A stretch of 7,228 nucleotides of DNA from Chloroflexota bacterium (GTDB taxonomy: Bacteria; Chloroflexota; Limnocylindria; P2-11E). The stretch spans positions 1-7,228 of the forward strand of contig JACDAF010000114.1 of NCBI GenBank assembly GCA_013695575.1, written 5' to 3'. Every line of letters starts with the position of its first letter. The stretch's first letter is position 1. Below are positions 1 through 6,254 of this stretch, piece after piece. The notes under the pieces were generated by a model that was not told where the DNA came from, ran no database searches, and worked only from the letters and a program-made list of their open reading frames with translations. A program made the translations under genes and the position numbers.

Positions 1-126
1 CAGAACTGGCAGTCGGAGATGCTCTCCGTGCTCTCGCTCGTCGTGCTGAGCATCTTTCTGCGCCAGCGGGGCTCGCCCGAGTCGAAGCCGGTCGCCGCCC
101 CGAACAGCAGGACCGGATCGGACTAG
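1..126 (+). CDS. DUF6766-like small membrane protein, C-terminal end (partial)
   Basis: Only the last 41 codons are inside the window, in frame 1, ending at TAG 124-126. The visible protein begins QNWQSEMLSVLSLVVLSIFL and continues with RQRGSPESKPV. The NWQSE motif, a hydrophobic helix and then (R/Q)xGSPESKP match my memory of the C-terminus of DUF6766 proteins, which are small multi-helix membrane proteins of unknown function. The helix at about residues 8-20 of the fragment would be the last transmembrane segment, followed by a short polar tail. The stop lies in a CTAG tetramer that also supplies the stop of the convergent minus-strand gene, so the two genes overlap by four bases. The start and promoter lie outside the window. 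The family call rests on a short motif; function is unknown. Confidence 0.62.
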   Translation, partial: QNWQSEMLSVLSLVVLSIFLRQRGSPESKPVAAPNSRTGSD

Positions 127-603
127 CCCACCCCCAGCACGAGAGCGATCGCGGCATCGCGTGACAACCGCCTCCCCTCCTCGCGCGCCTCGACCAGGCG
201 TGAGGCCGCGCCGCGGATGAGGTCCACGGCTGGCATCTGCCAGCTCTCGATGAGGTTCGCGAGCAACACTCCGCTCTCGTCCCGGACCTTTTCTGCGGCG
301 CTGAAGATACGGACCGCCTGGTCCAGATCACCGCTGAGCGCGGCGAGCGACGCCGAATCGGTGAGCACGATGGCGATGCCCGAGATGTCGTCCGCGGCGA
401 CGAACAGGCGCAGGCTCTCGACGATGCTGGCGCGGGCGGCATCAAGGCGGCCCTCCTTCATGTTCAAGAGCGATTCCGCGTGCAATGCCCAGGCAAGCCC
501 GAAGCGGTCGTCGAGCTCGCGCATCAGCGCGATGCATTCCTCGAGCATCGGTTGCGCCCGCTCGCGGTCATCGAGCTGGTAGGACCCGTACGACAAGCCC
601 CCA
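123..603 (-). pseudogene. Out-of-frame C-terminal TPR remnant of the cyclase/ATPase regulator
   Basis: This is the continuation of the 568-2745 gene in a shifted frame. Once one G of the run at 598-602 is removed, the reading passes from AKVLW into GLSYGSYQLDDRERAQPMLE and continues with helical pairs such as ALMRELDDRFGLAWALHAES and LRLFVAADDISGIAIVLTDS. These have the A/L/G spacing of TPR units typical of the tails of these regulators. It ends at TAG (minus strand, 125-123), overlapping the stop of the DUF6766-like gene. The open frame reaches upstream to 878, but the part above about 603 lies antiparallel to nothing TPR-like and is only a shadow of the intact frame. If translated separately, the first internal ATG is at 548, giving about 141 residues, with no obvious ribosome site. 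A sequencing or assembly indel in the homopolymer is as likely as a real mutation. Confidence 0.82.
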
Positions 604-2745
604 GAGGACCTTCGCGACCCCGGCGCGATCGCCGAGCTCGCGGAACGCTGCGAGGGCCTGCTCGCCGAGCGCGATCGCATGTGGGATGTCGCTCTTGTCG
701 ACCCCATAGGTGAAGGAGATGTTGTACGTCTGCTCGGCCAGCTGGCCACGGTCGCCGAGGCGCGTCGCGAGGTCGAGCGCCTCCTGGTAACGCAGACGCG
801 CGCGCAGCATGTCGCCTTGCCAGTAGGCGACCCCCCCGCCGGCATCCAACGCGCAGAGCCGGTCCGCGCCATCGCCATGCGGCAGCGCGAGCACGCGCTG
901 GACGACCGCTTCGGCCTCGTTCAGGTGGCCGCGCATGTGCCAGAAGCGCCAAAGCGATCCGGCGAGGCGCAGCGCGATGCTCGGCTCGTTCTCGATGGCC
1001 CACTCGGTGGCGACGCGCAGATTGTCGTGATCGCGCGCGAGGCGATCGAGGAGCTCCCGCTGCCTCGGGCCGGTGAGCTGCGTCTGCGCGCTCGCGGCGA
1101 GCGCCCGGTACGTCTCGGCGTGACGACGCCGGATGGCGCCCGCCTCCGCGCCCGCCTCCAGGCGTTCGTGCGCGTACTCCCGGATCGTCACCAGCATGAC
1201 GAAGCGCGGCTCGCCCGCGATCTCGCGCTGACGGAGGAGGCTGTGGTCGACGAGCGCGGCAAGCCCGTCGAGCACGTCACCGTCGCCGCCGCAGACGGCC
1301 TCGATCTCCGGCAGCCAGGCGCTCCCGGCGAACGCCGCAAGACGCGTGAACAGGGTCCGTGTCGGCGGATCGAGGAGGTCGTAGCTCCACTGGATCGCGC
1401 CGCGGAGCGTGCGCTGCCGGTCGGGCAGATCACGGGAGCCTGCCGAGAGGAGGTCAAGGGTCCGGCCCAGCCGCTGCAGGATCGCCTCGGGAGGAAGGAT
1501 CTTGACGCGCGCCGCGGCGAGCTCGATGGCGAGCGGCAGGCCGTCGAGCCGCGCGCAGATCTCGGCGATGGGGCGCGCGTTCGCGGCCGTGACGCGGAAG
1601 TCTGGCTTGATCGCGACGGCGCGCTCGACGAAGAGCCGCACCGCCTCCGACTGCGCGAGCACCTCGGGTCCCGCCGCGAGGTCGGGGAGCGTGAGCGGCG
1701 GCACCGGGAACTCCCGTTCGCCGTACACACGCAGCGGCGAGCGGCTGGACGCGATGACCCGGACGTTCGGCGCCGCGCGCAGCAGCTCTCCAACGAGCGG
1801 AGCAGCCGGCAGGAGCTGCTCGAAGTTGTCGATGACGAGCAGCGCCGTCATGTCGCGTAGATGCTCGGTGAGGCGCTCCGCGACCGGGCGGCTCCCGACG
1901 TCGTGGAGCCCGAGCGATGTGGCGATGGCGGGCGCAACGAGCGCGGTGTCCGCGATCGCCGCGAGCGGCACCCAGTAGATCCCGTCGGGGAAGACATCGC
2001 CGAGCTCCCCCGCCACCTCGATCGACAGCCGCGTCTTCCCCGTCCCACCCGGGCCGGTGAGCGTCAGCAGCCGCACCCCGTCGCGCAACAGCGCCGCAGC
2101 CTCCTCGACCTGATCCCGGCCCACGAATGTCGTGAGCTGCGGCGGCAGGTTGTTCGGAGCGCGGTCCAGCGTCCGGAGCGGCGGGAAGTCAGCGCGCAGG
2201 CCGTCGATGACGAGCTGGTGGAGGCCCGCGGTGCCCGCGAAGTCCTTCAGGCGGTGCTCTCCGAGATGCCGCAGGGACACGCCTGCGGGGAGTGCGTCAC
2301 GAACGAGTCCCTGCGTCGTCTCCGACAGGACCACCTGGCCGCCATGCGCCGCCGCGGCGATCCGCGCGGCGCGGTGCACGTCGATGCCGACGTAGTCCGC
2401 GCCCGCCTCCGCCGCCGCCGGCCGGCCCTCGCCGGTATGCAGGCCCATGCGGACGCGGACCTCCGCGCCGGCGGGAAACGCGTGGGCGGTGAGCGCGCGC
2501 TGCGCGGCCACCGCGGCCGCGACGGCGTCCGGGGCGGACTGGAACGCCACGAAGAAGGAGTCACCTTCGACGCGGACCTCGCGGCCGCCCGCCGCGCCAG
2601 CGCAGAGCGCGTCGCGCAGGATCCGGCCGTGCTCGACGAGCACGGCGTCGAAGCTGTCCGTCCCGAGCTCCCGCAGGAGGTTCGTGGAGCCCTCGATGTC
2701 GGTGAACAGGAAGGTCACTGTGCCGGTCGGGAGTGCAGCGGACAT
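568..2745 (-). CDS. Class III nucleotide cyclase / STAND-type ATPase / TPR regulator, frameshifted (N-terminal 725 aa)
   Basis: The protein starts at ATG 2745 (MSAALPTGTVTFLFTDIEGS). Residues 8-180 are a class III adenylate/guanylate cyclase domain: metal Asp D16 in FTDIEGST, D62 in EGDSFF, and GADYVGIDVHRAARI (115-129) with the purine-contact D117 and R128. Then come the NNLPPQLTTFVGR linker (198-210), Walker A GPGGTGKT (231-238), Walker B LLVID (302-306), VIASSRSPLR (330-339), LDGLPLAIELAAAR (401-414), a winged-helix-like part to about 520, and helical TPR-like repeats. No HTH DNA-binding domain is seen. In this architecture a ligand or partner sensed by the ATPase/TPR part is thought to control output; that role is inferred. 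The frame runs off into VVRVLPAR and stops at 568. The TPR continuation lies in another frame down to 123, and a one-base deletion in the G run at 598-602 would restore an 873-aa protein. Arg58 and His124 replace residues usual in active cyclases (Lys, Asn), so activity is uncertain. No Shine-Dalgarno precedes the start. Confidence 0.9.
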   Translation of the reverse strand: MSAALPTGTVTFLFTDIEGSTNLLRELGTDSFDAVLVEHGRILRDALCAGAAGGREVRVEGDSFFVAFQSAPDAVAAAVAAQRALTAHAFPAGAEVRVRMGLHTGEGRPAAAEAGADYVGIDVHRAARIAAAAHGGQVVLSETTQGLVRDALPAGVSLRHLGEHRLKDFAGTAGLHQLVIDGLRADFPPLRTLDRAPNNLPPQLTTFVGRDQVEEAAALLRDGVRLLTLTGPGGTGKTRLSIEVAGELGDVFPDGIYWVPLAAIADTALVAPAIATSLGLHDVGSRPVAERLTEHLRDMTALLVIDNFEQLLPAAPLVGELLRAAPNVRVIASSRSPLRVYGEREFPVPPLTLPDLAAGPEVLAQSEAVRLFVERAVAIKPDFRVTAANARPIAEICARLDGLPLAIELAAARVKILPPEAILQRLGRTLDLLSAGSRDLPDRQRTLRGAIQWSYDLLDPPTRTLFTRLAAFAGSAWLPEIEAVCGGDGDVLDGLAALVDHSLLRQREIAGEPRFVMLVTIREYAHERLEAGAEAGAIRRRHAETYRALAASAQTQLTGPRQRELLDRLARDHDNLRVATEWAIENEPSIALRLAGSLWRFWHMRGHLNEAEAVVQRVLALPHGDGADRLCALDAGGGVAYWQGDMLRARLRYQEALDLATRLGDRGQLAEQTYNISFTYGVDKSDIPHAIALGEQALAAFRELGDRAGVAKVLWGLVVRVLPAR
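598..602 (-). other. Frameshift site in G5 homopolymer
   Basis: The minus strand reads CTC TGG GGG CTT here, that is T followed by five Gs and C. With four Gs it would read CTC TGG GGC TTG TCG TAC, joining the upstream TPR frame (AKVLW, W at residue 715) to the downstream TPR frame (GLSYGSYQ). The homology-like continuity on both sides puts the one-base insertion in this run. Confidence 0.8.
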
Positions 2746-2768
2746 GGTGCGGTGGCATCCTACGACCC
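2746..2768. promoter_or_regulatory. 23-bp divergent intergenic region with overlapping -10-like elements
   Basis: These 23 bases separate the cyclase start (ATG, minus, 2745) from the likely CNB start (GTG, plus, 2769), so both promoters must lie here and inside the opposing coding regions. On the minus strand TAGGAT (2762-2757) fits a -10 hexamer and would place transcription start about five bases before the ATG. On the plus strand CATCCT (2756-2761) keeps the conserved A2/T6 of a -10 box and would place transcription start at about 2768-2769, giving a leaderless GTG message. The two hexamers overlap, so the promoters could be mutually exclusive. No convincing -35 box is seen on either strand, and neither gene has a Shine-Dalgarno. 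This is inference from position and weak motifs. Confidence 0.35.
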
Positions 2769-3194
2769 GTGGCCACCCAGGAAGAGGTCGTCGATACGCT
2801 CGCCTCGCTGGCCATCTTCGCCGATCTCACCCGTCCGGAGCTCGAGCACATCGCCCACGAGCTCGATGAGCAGTACTTCCCGCAGGACCAGCGCGTCCTC
2901 CGCCAGGGGCTGTCCGGGTCAGCGTTCCACATCGTGCTCGAGGGCGAGGCGGCCGCGGTGGCAAGCGGGGAGCGCGTGAACACGCTCGCCCGCGGCGACT
3001 TCTTCGGCGAGATATCGGTCCTCCTCGGCGAGCCGCCGACCGCGGACGTCGTCGCGATCCGACCGCTGCGCTGCCTCGTGCTCGCGGGCGACCGGCTCGA
3101 GGCCTTCCTGGTGGAGCACCCCCGTGTCGCCTTCCGCATCCTGCAGGCGGAGGCGCGCAAGCTGCGGAACGCGACCCGAAGGAAAACGACCTGA
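2769..3194 (+). CDS. Stand-alone cyclic-nucleotide-binding (Crp-type) domain protein
   Basis: This 141-residue single-domain protein has the CNB fold. Helix LASLAIFADLTRPELEHIA (11-29) is followed by the beta-roll with QYFPQDQRVLRQGLSGSAFH (35-54) and the glycine turn LEGEA, then the phosphate-binding cassette region RGDFFGEISVLLGEPPTADV (75-94) and a C-terminal helix to 141. There is no HTH, so it is not a Crp/Fnr transcription factor; it is more likely a soluble regulatory subunit. The cassette has GE(I) but reads GEPPTAD where a cAMP-binding member has P-R-(A/S/T)-A, so the phosphate-contacting Arg is Pro90. I chose GTG 2769 because MATQEEVVDTL resembles the normal N-terminus. The in-frame GTG at 2733 would add 12 atypical residues and overlap the cyclase start. 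The stop overlaps the next gene as CTGA, so the two are probably co-translated. Confidence 0.85.
   Translation: MATQEEVVDTLASLAIFADLTRPELEHIAHELDEQYFPQDQRVLRQGLSGSAFHIVLEGEAAAVASGERVNTLARGDFFGEISVLLGEPPTADVVAIRPLRCLVLAGDRLEAFLVEHPRVAFRILQAEARKLRNATRRKTT
3179..3183 (+). promoter_or_regulatory. Shine-Dalgarno AAGGA deciding a CTG start
   Basis: AAGGA lies seven bases before CTG 3191, an ideal spacing. It is the only clear Shine-Dalgarno near a gene start in this window and supports CTG 3191 as the oxidoreductase start. No ATG, GTG or TTG occurs in that frame between 3125 and 3239. Confidence 0.65.
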
Positions 3195-4690
3195 GCGAGG
3201 AGCGCCCGTTCCCGCCTGGCGACTACCCCGTCGTCATCGTGGGCAGCGGTCCGGGTGGGCTCCAGCTCTCGTACTCGCTCTCGCGCTTCGGCGTGAAGCA
3301 CGCGGTCCTCTCCGCCGATGAGGCGGTCGGCGGGATGTTCCGCCGATGGCCCTTCTTCCAGCGGCTCCTCTCGTGGACAAAACCGTACGTCCAGTTCGAG
3401 CGCACCACCCGCGAGTTCGAGCGCTACGACTGGAACAGCCTCATCGCGGACGAATCGCGACACCGCGGGGTCATCACCGAGATCATGGACGGCTCCTCGA
3501 ACTACCCGTCGCGTCCCGAGATGGAGCGCAGCCTCACGACCTTCGCGGAGCGGACGGGCGTACGAGTCCGGCTCGCGTGCACCTGGCAGGGGACGCGGCG
3601 CGAGGATGACGGGTTCGTCCTCGAGACGACCGACGGCGAGTACCGCTGCCGTGTGCCGGTGTTCGCGGTCGGTGTCGCGCAGCCGTGGCGCCCGTCGATG
3701 CCCGGGATCGAGCTCGCGGCGCACTACGCCGACACACGGCCGGCGAACACCTACGCGGGCAAGCGGATCTTCCTCATCGGAAAGGAGAATTCGGCGTTCG
3801 AGCTGGCGACCGGATTCCTGCCCTGGGCACGGCAGCTCGTCCTCGCGTCGCCGTCACCCACGAAGCTCTCGATCACGACGAACTCGCTGGTCGGCGTGCG
3901 CGCTCGCTACGTCCAGCCGTACGAGGACCACGTCATCGGCGGCGGCGGGGTGACCTTGCTGAACGCGTCCATCGAAGCCGTGGAGCGGGCAGGCGATGCC
4001 TTCCGCGTGCGCACGAAGCGCAGCGACGGTTCCGGCGACCTCGTCTTCGAAGCCGACGACGTCATCGCCGCGACCGGCTTTACCGCGCCCCTCCAGGATC
4101 TGGTGGCGCTGGGTGTCGCGACGGTCGGTCGCAACCGGCTGCCAGCACAGACTCCCCTGTGGGAGAGCGCCTCGCTGCCCGGCCTCTACTTCGCGGGCAC
4201 GATCCACCAGGCCTCGCCTGGGCTCCGGAAGCACGGCATGCCCAGCAACTCGGGCGGCGTGAACGGCCACCGCTACAACGGCCGGATCCTCGCCCGTCAC
4301 ATCGCGCGCACCCATTTCGGCATCGAACCGGCGCGCCCGGTGCTGCGGGCTGCCGAGGTCATCCCGTTCCTGCTCGGCGAGCTCACGAACGGTCCCGAGC
4401 TCTGGCATCAGAAGGCCTACCTCGCGCGCGTGCTGCTCGCCGACGCGGCCCGTGGCATCGCCGACGACGGCGTCCGTCCGCTCGCGCACTTCCTCGACGC
4501 CGGGACCGGCGACGCGGTCGCCGCCACCGTCGAGGAGAACGCCGCTGGGGACATCTACCCGTGCCTGTACATCCGCCGTGGCGGTGACGTGCGCGAGGTA
4601 CTGCTGCCGCCGAACCCGCTCCTCGACTACCGCACCGCGGAGAACGAGCGCCAGCTCGCTGACGCCCTCGCGCCGCTGCTTGCCTCCTAG
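3191..4690 (+). CDS. FAD/NAD(P)-dependent oxidoreductase, FOXRED2-like, CTG start
   Basis: The protein is 499 residues if begun at CTG 3191 (MSEERPFPPGDYPVVIVGSG). The next possible start, GTG 3239, lies just before the dinucleotide motif and would delete the first beta strand, so it is unlikely. Features are the FAD Rossmann motif GSGPGG (18-23), YDWNSL (79-84), a second nucleotide-binding motif in LIGKENSAFE (about 195-204), the DDVIAATGF segment (289-297), GLYFAGT (331-337) and RKHGMPSNSGGVNGHRYN (about 346-363). This order, with xDWNSL and G-x-x-NSAFE, resembles FOXRED2/ERFAD-type and flavin-monooxygenase-like proteins. There is no CxxC, so it is not a thioredoxin reductase. Residues from about 380 form an extra C-terminal domain I do not recognise. 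The middle Gly of the second motif is Glu199. The substrate is unknown. It is translationally coupled to the CNB protein, which may regulate it. Confidence 0.85.
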   Translation: MSEERPFPPGDYPVVIVGSGPGGLQLSYSLSRFGVKHAVLSADEAVGGMFRRWPFFQRLLSWTKPYVQFERTTREFERYDWNSLIADESRHRGVITEIMDGSSNYPSRPEMERSLTTFAERTGVRVRLACTWQGTRREDDGFVLETTDGEYRCRVPVFAVGVAQPWRPSMPGIELAAHYADTRPANTYAGKRIFLIGKENSAFELATGFLPWARQLVLASPSPTKLSITTNSLVGVRARYVQPYEDHVIGGGGVTLLNASIEAVERAGDAFRVRTKRSDGSGDLVFEADDVIAATGFTAPLQDLVALGVATVGRNRLPAQTPLWESASLPGLYFAGTIHQASPGLRKHGMPSNSGGVNGHRYNGRILARHIARTHFGIEPARPVLRAAEVIPFLLGELTNGPELWHQKAYLARVLLADAARGIADDGVRPLAHFLDAGTGDAVAATVEENAAGDIYPCLYIRRGGDVREVLLPPNPLLDYRTAENERQLADALAPLLAS

Positions 4691-4704
4691 TGTCGCGACA
4701 CTAG
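4687..4704. terminator. Perfect 18-bp palindrome across convergent stops (possible bidirectional hairpin)
   Basis: CTAGTGTCGCGACACTAG is a perfect inverted repeat. It contains the oxidoreductase stop TAG (4688-4690) in one arm and the exporter stop (minus strand, 4703-4701) in the other. In RNA it could fold as a 7-bp stem with a CGCG loop on either transcript. No T tract follows on either side, so it is not a classical intrinsic terminator. It could still block read-through or antisense extension, or be a dimeric protein site. The palindrome is directly visible; its role is inferred. Confidence 0.45.
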
Positions 4705-6254
4705 TCCCGGGCGGGGTCGCGGATGCCCACCGCGTTCACAGCCGCTCCCGCGGCGAGCATGCCGGCACCGACGACCATCGCCAGGGCGAAAGCGGACGTG
4801 GACTCCGAGCGTGCGATCCCGATCCGCTTCGCTTCCGGGTCGTCACAACGCTCGCATTGCGGGACGGTCAGCGGCGCGTACTCCCGACGGAACGCGGGCG
4901 TCGACGTGTCCGTTCCTGGCAGGCGGGCGGCGAACCCGGTGTAGAACGAGGACGTGATCGCGATGAAGATGACCGCGCCCGCAAGCTGCGGCCCGACGCG
5001 TGAGATCGCGTTGTTCACCGCTGACGCGACGCCGGCGAAGCGCCCCGGGACGCTCATCATGAGACAGCTCGTCAGTGGCGCCACCATCATCGCGAGCCCG
5101 AGGCCGAAGAGGAGCTGTCCGGGCAGGAAGTCCACGAGATAGCCCACGGGCGGCGCATAGGTCGCGGGATCGCCCGGCGCGAACTTCCACGGGGCACTCG
5201 ATGCGGGCACCCGGGCGAACCAGAGGATGCCGAGCGCCATGAGCGCCGGCCCGGCGCTCATGAAGAGGCGCGGCCCGTGGCGGCCCGCGAGCGCGCCGAA
5301 GCGTGTCGAGAGGAACGTAAGGAGGAGACCGCCCGGGATCCCGGCGAGCCCGGCGGCCGCCGCGGTGTAGCCGAGCGTCCCCTGCTGGAAGAGCGCGAGG
5401 TAGTAGAAGGTGACATAGAGCGCGCCATAGATGAGGAGCGTCGAGAGGTTCGTCACCGAGAAGTTCCGCGACCGGAACAGCTCGAGTGGGACCAGCGGAG
5501 AGCGGGACCGCGCCATGAGCACCGGGAGCGCGAGTGCGGCAAGGGCGCCGAGGCCAAGGGCGACGAGCGCCGCGGGATCGCGCCACGCGCGCTGCTCGCC
5601 GTAGATCGCGCCGAACGAGAGCCCACCCACCGCGAGCGCCGCGACGAGCGCGCCAAGCCAGTCGAAGCGCCCGCCCGCGGACGCGTCCCGGCTCTCGCGC
5701 ACGTGCACGAGCGCCGCGTAGAGCGCCAGTGCTATGAGCGGCACGTTGATGAGGAACGCCGCGCGCCAGGAGATCGTGTCGACGAGGATCCCGCCGACGA
5801 ACGGCCCGACGATCGTGGTGCCCGCTGATGCCCCGGCCCACACACCGAACGCGCGTCCCTGCTCCTCCCCCTCGAAGGTGCTGCGAATGAGGGCGAGCGA
5901 TCCGGGCACGAGCAGGGCGCCGGCCGCGCCCTGCATCAGGCGGAAGGCGACGAGCAGCTCCATGTTCGGCGCGAGACCGCAGAGGACCGAGGTGAGGCCA
6001 AAGCCCCCGAGTCCGAGGACGAACATGCGCCGGCGCCCGTGGTGGTCGGTGAGCGCACCGGCGAGGATCAGCAGCGCCGACAGCGAGAGGAGGTACCCCG
6101 TGTAGACGTACGACTGCCCCTCGAGCACGCCGAACAGCGTGCTCGGCACCTCGCGGCCGATGCGCGGGAGCGCGACGTTCACGACCGTCGAGTCGAGGAA
6201 CACGATGCTCGAGGCGAGCACCGTCGCGAGGAGCGTCCAGGCCTTCGCGCTCAC
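4701..6254 (-). CDS. MFS exporter, DHA2 (14-TM, EmrB/QacA-like) family
   Basis: This 517-residue integral membrane protein probably exports drugs or small amphipathic compounds by proton antiport. I count about 14 hydrophobic segments (roughly 8-28, 50-69, 78-95, 101-121, 136-158, 164-184, 199-219, 229-248, 268-290, 298-316, 328-347, 371-398, 405-436, 486-511). Family motifs are D1 LDSTVVNVALP (20-30), A GALTDHHGRRR (66-76), B RLMQGAAGALLVPGS (105-119) and C GASAGTTIVGPFVGG (141-155). The start is GTG 6254, which overlaps the DUF1684 stop as GTGA, so the gene is translated by coupling; no Shine-Dalgarno is seen. An outward loop before the last helix carries a CERC pair (467-470), and another long loop (about 350-371) is Pro/Trp rich. 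The substrate cannot be read from sequence. It is last in its operon and converges on the oxidoreductase. Confidence 0.93.
   Translation of the reverse strand: MSAKAWTLLATVLASSIVFLDSTVVNVALPRIGREVPSTLFGVLEGQSYVYTGYLLSLSALLILAGALTDHHGRRRMFVLGLGGFGLTSVLCGLAPNMELLVAFRLMQGAAGALLVPGSLALIRSTFEGEEQGRAFGVWAGASAGTTIVGPFVGGILVDTISWRAAFLINVPLIALALYAALVHVRESRDASAGGRFDWLGALVAALAVGGLSFGAIYGEQRAWRDPAALVALGLGALAALALPVLMARSRSPLVPLELFRSRNFSVTNLSTLLIYGALYVTFYYLALFQQGTLGYTAAAAGLAGIPGGLLLTFLSTRFGALAGRHGPRLFMSAGPALMALGILWFARVPASSAPWKFAPGDPATYAPPVGYLVDFLPGQLLFGLGLAMMVAPLTSCLMMSVPGRFAGVASAVNNAISRVGPQLAGAVIFIAITSSFYTGFAARLPGTDTSTPAFRREYAPLTVPQCERCDDPEAKRIGIARSESTSAFALAMVVGAGMLAAGAAVNAVGIRDPARD

Noticed and set aside
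2390..2430. GCC-rich run resembling a triplet repeat
   Set aside because: It is an ordinary alanine/arginine-rich codon stretch within the cyclase domain and is not a regular repeat.
2733..2768. Upstream GTG 2733 as start of the CNB protein
   Set aside because: It would add VQRTWCGGILRP, which is atypical, and overlap the cyclase start. MATQEEVVDTL from GTG 2769 fits the normal N-terminus better.
679..2979. Two long plus-strand open frames (679-1860 and 1861-2979) in the same frame opposite the cyclase regulator
   Set aside because: Arg/Ala/Gly-rich translation with no domain. It lies antisense to a clear multi-domain protein and is explained by high GC codon bias.
3685..4587. 300-residue plus-strand frame inside the oxidoreductase, and the 211-residue minus-strand frame 3854-4489
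   Set aside because: Low-complexity Arg/Pro-rich shadows of the oxidoreductase frame, with no family features.
3191..4690. Thioredoxin reductase annotation for the oxidoreductase
   Set aside because: No redox-active CxxC is present. The YDWNSL and NSAFE motifs and the length point to a FOXRED2/FMO-like group.
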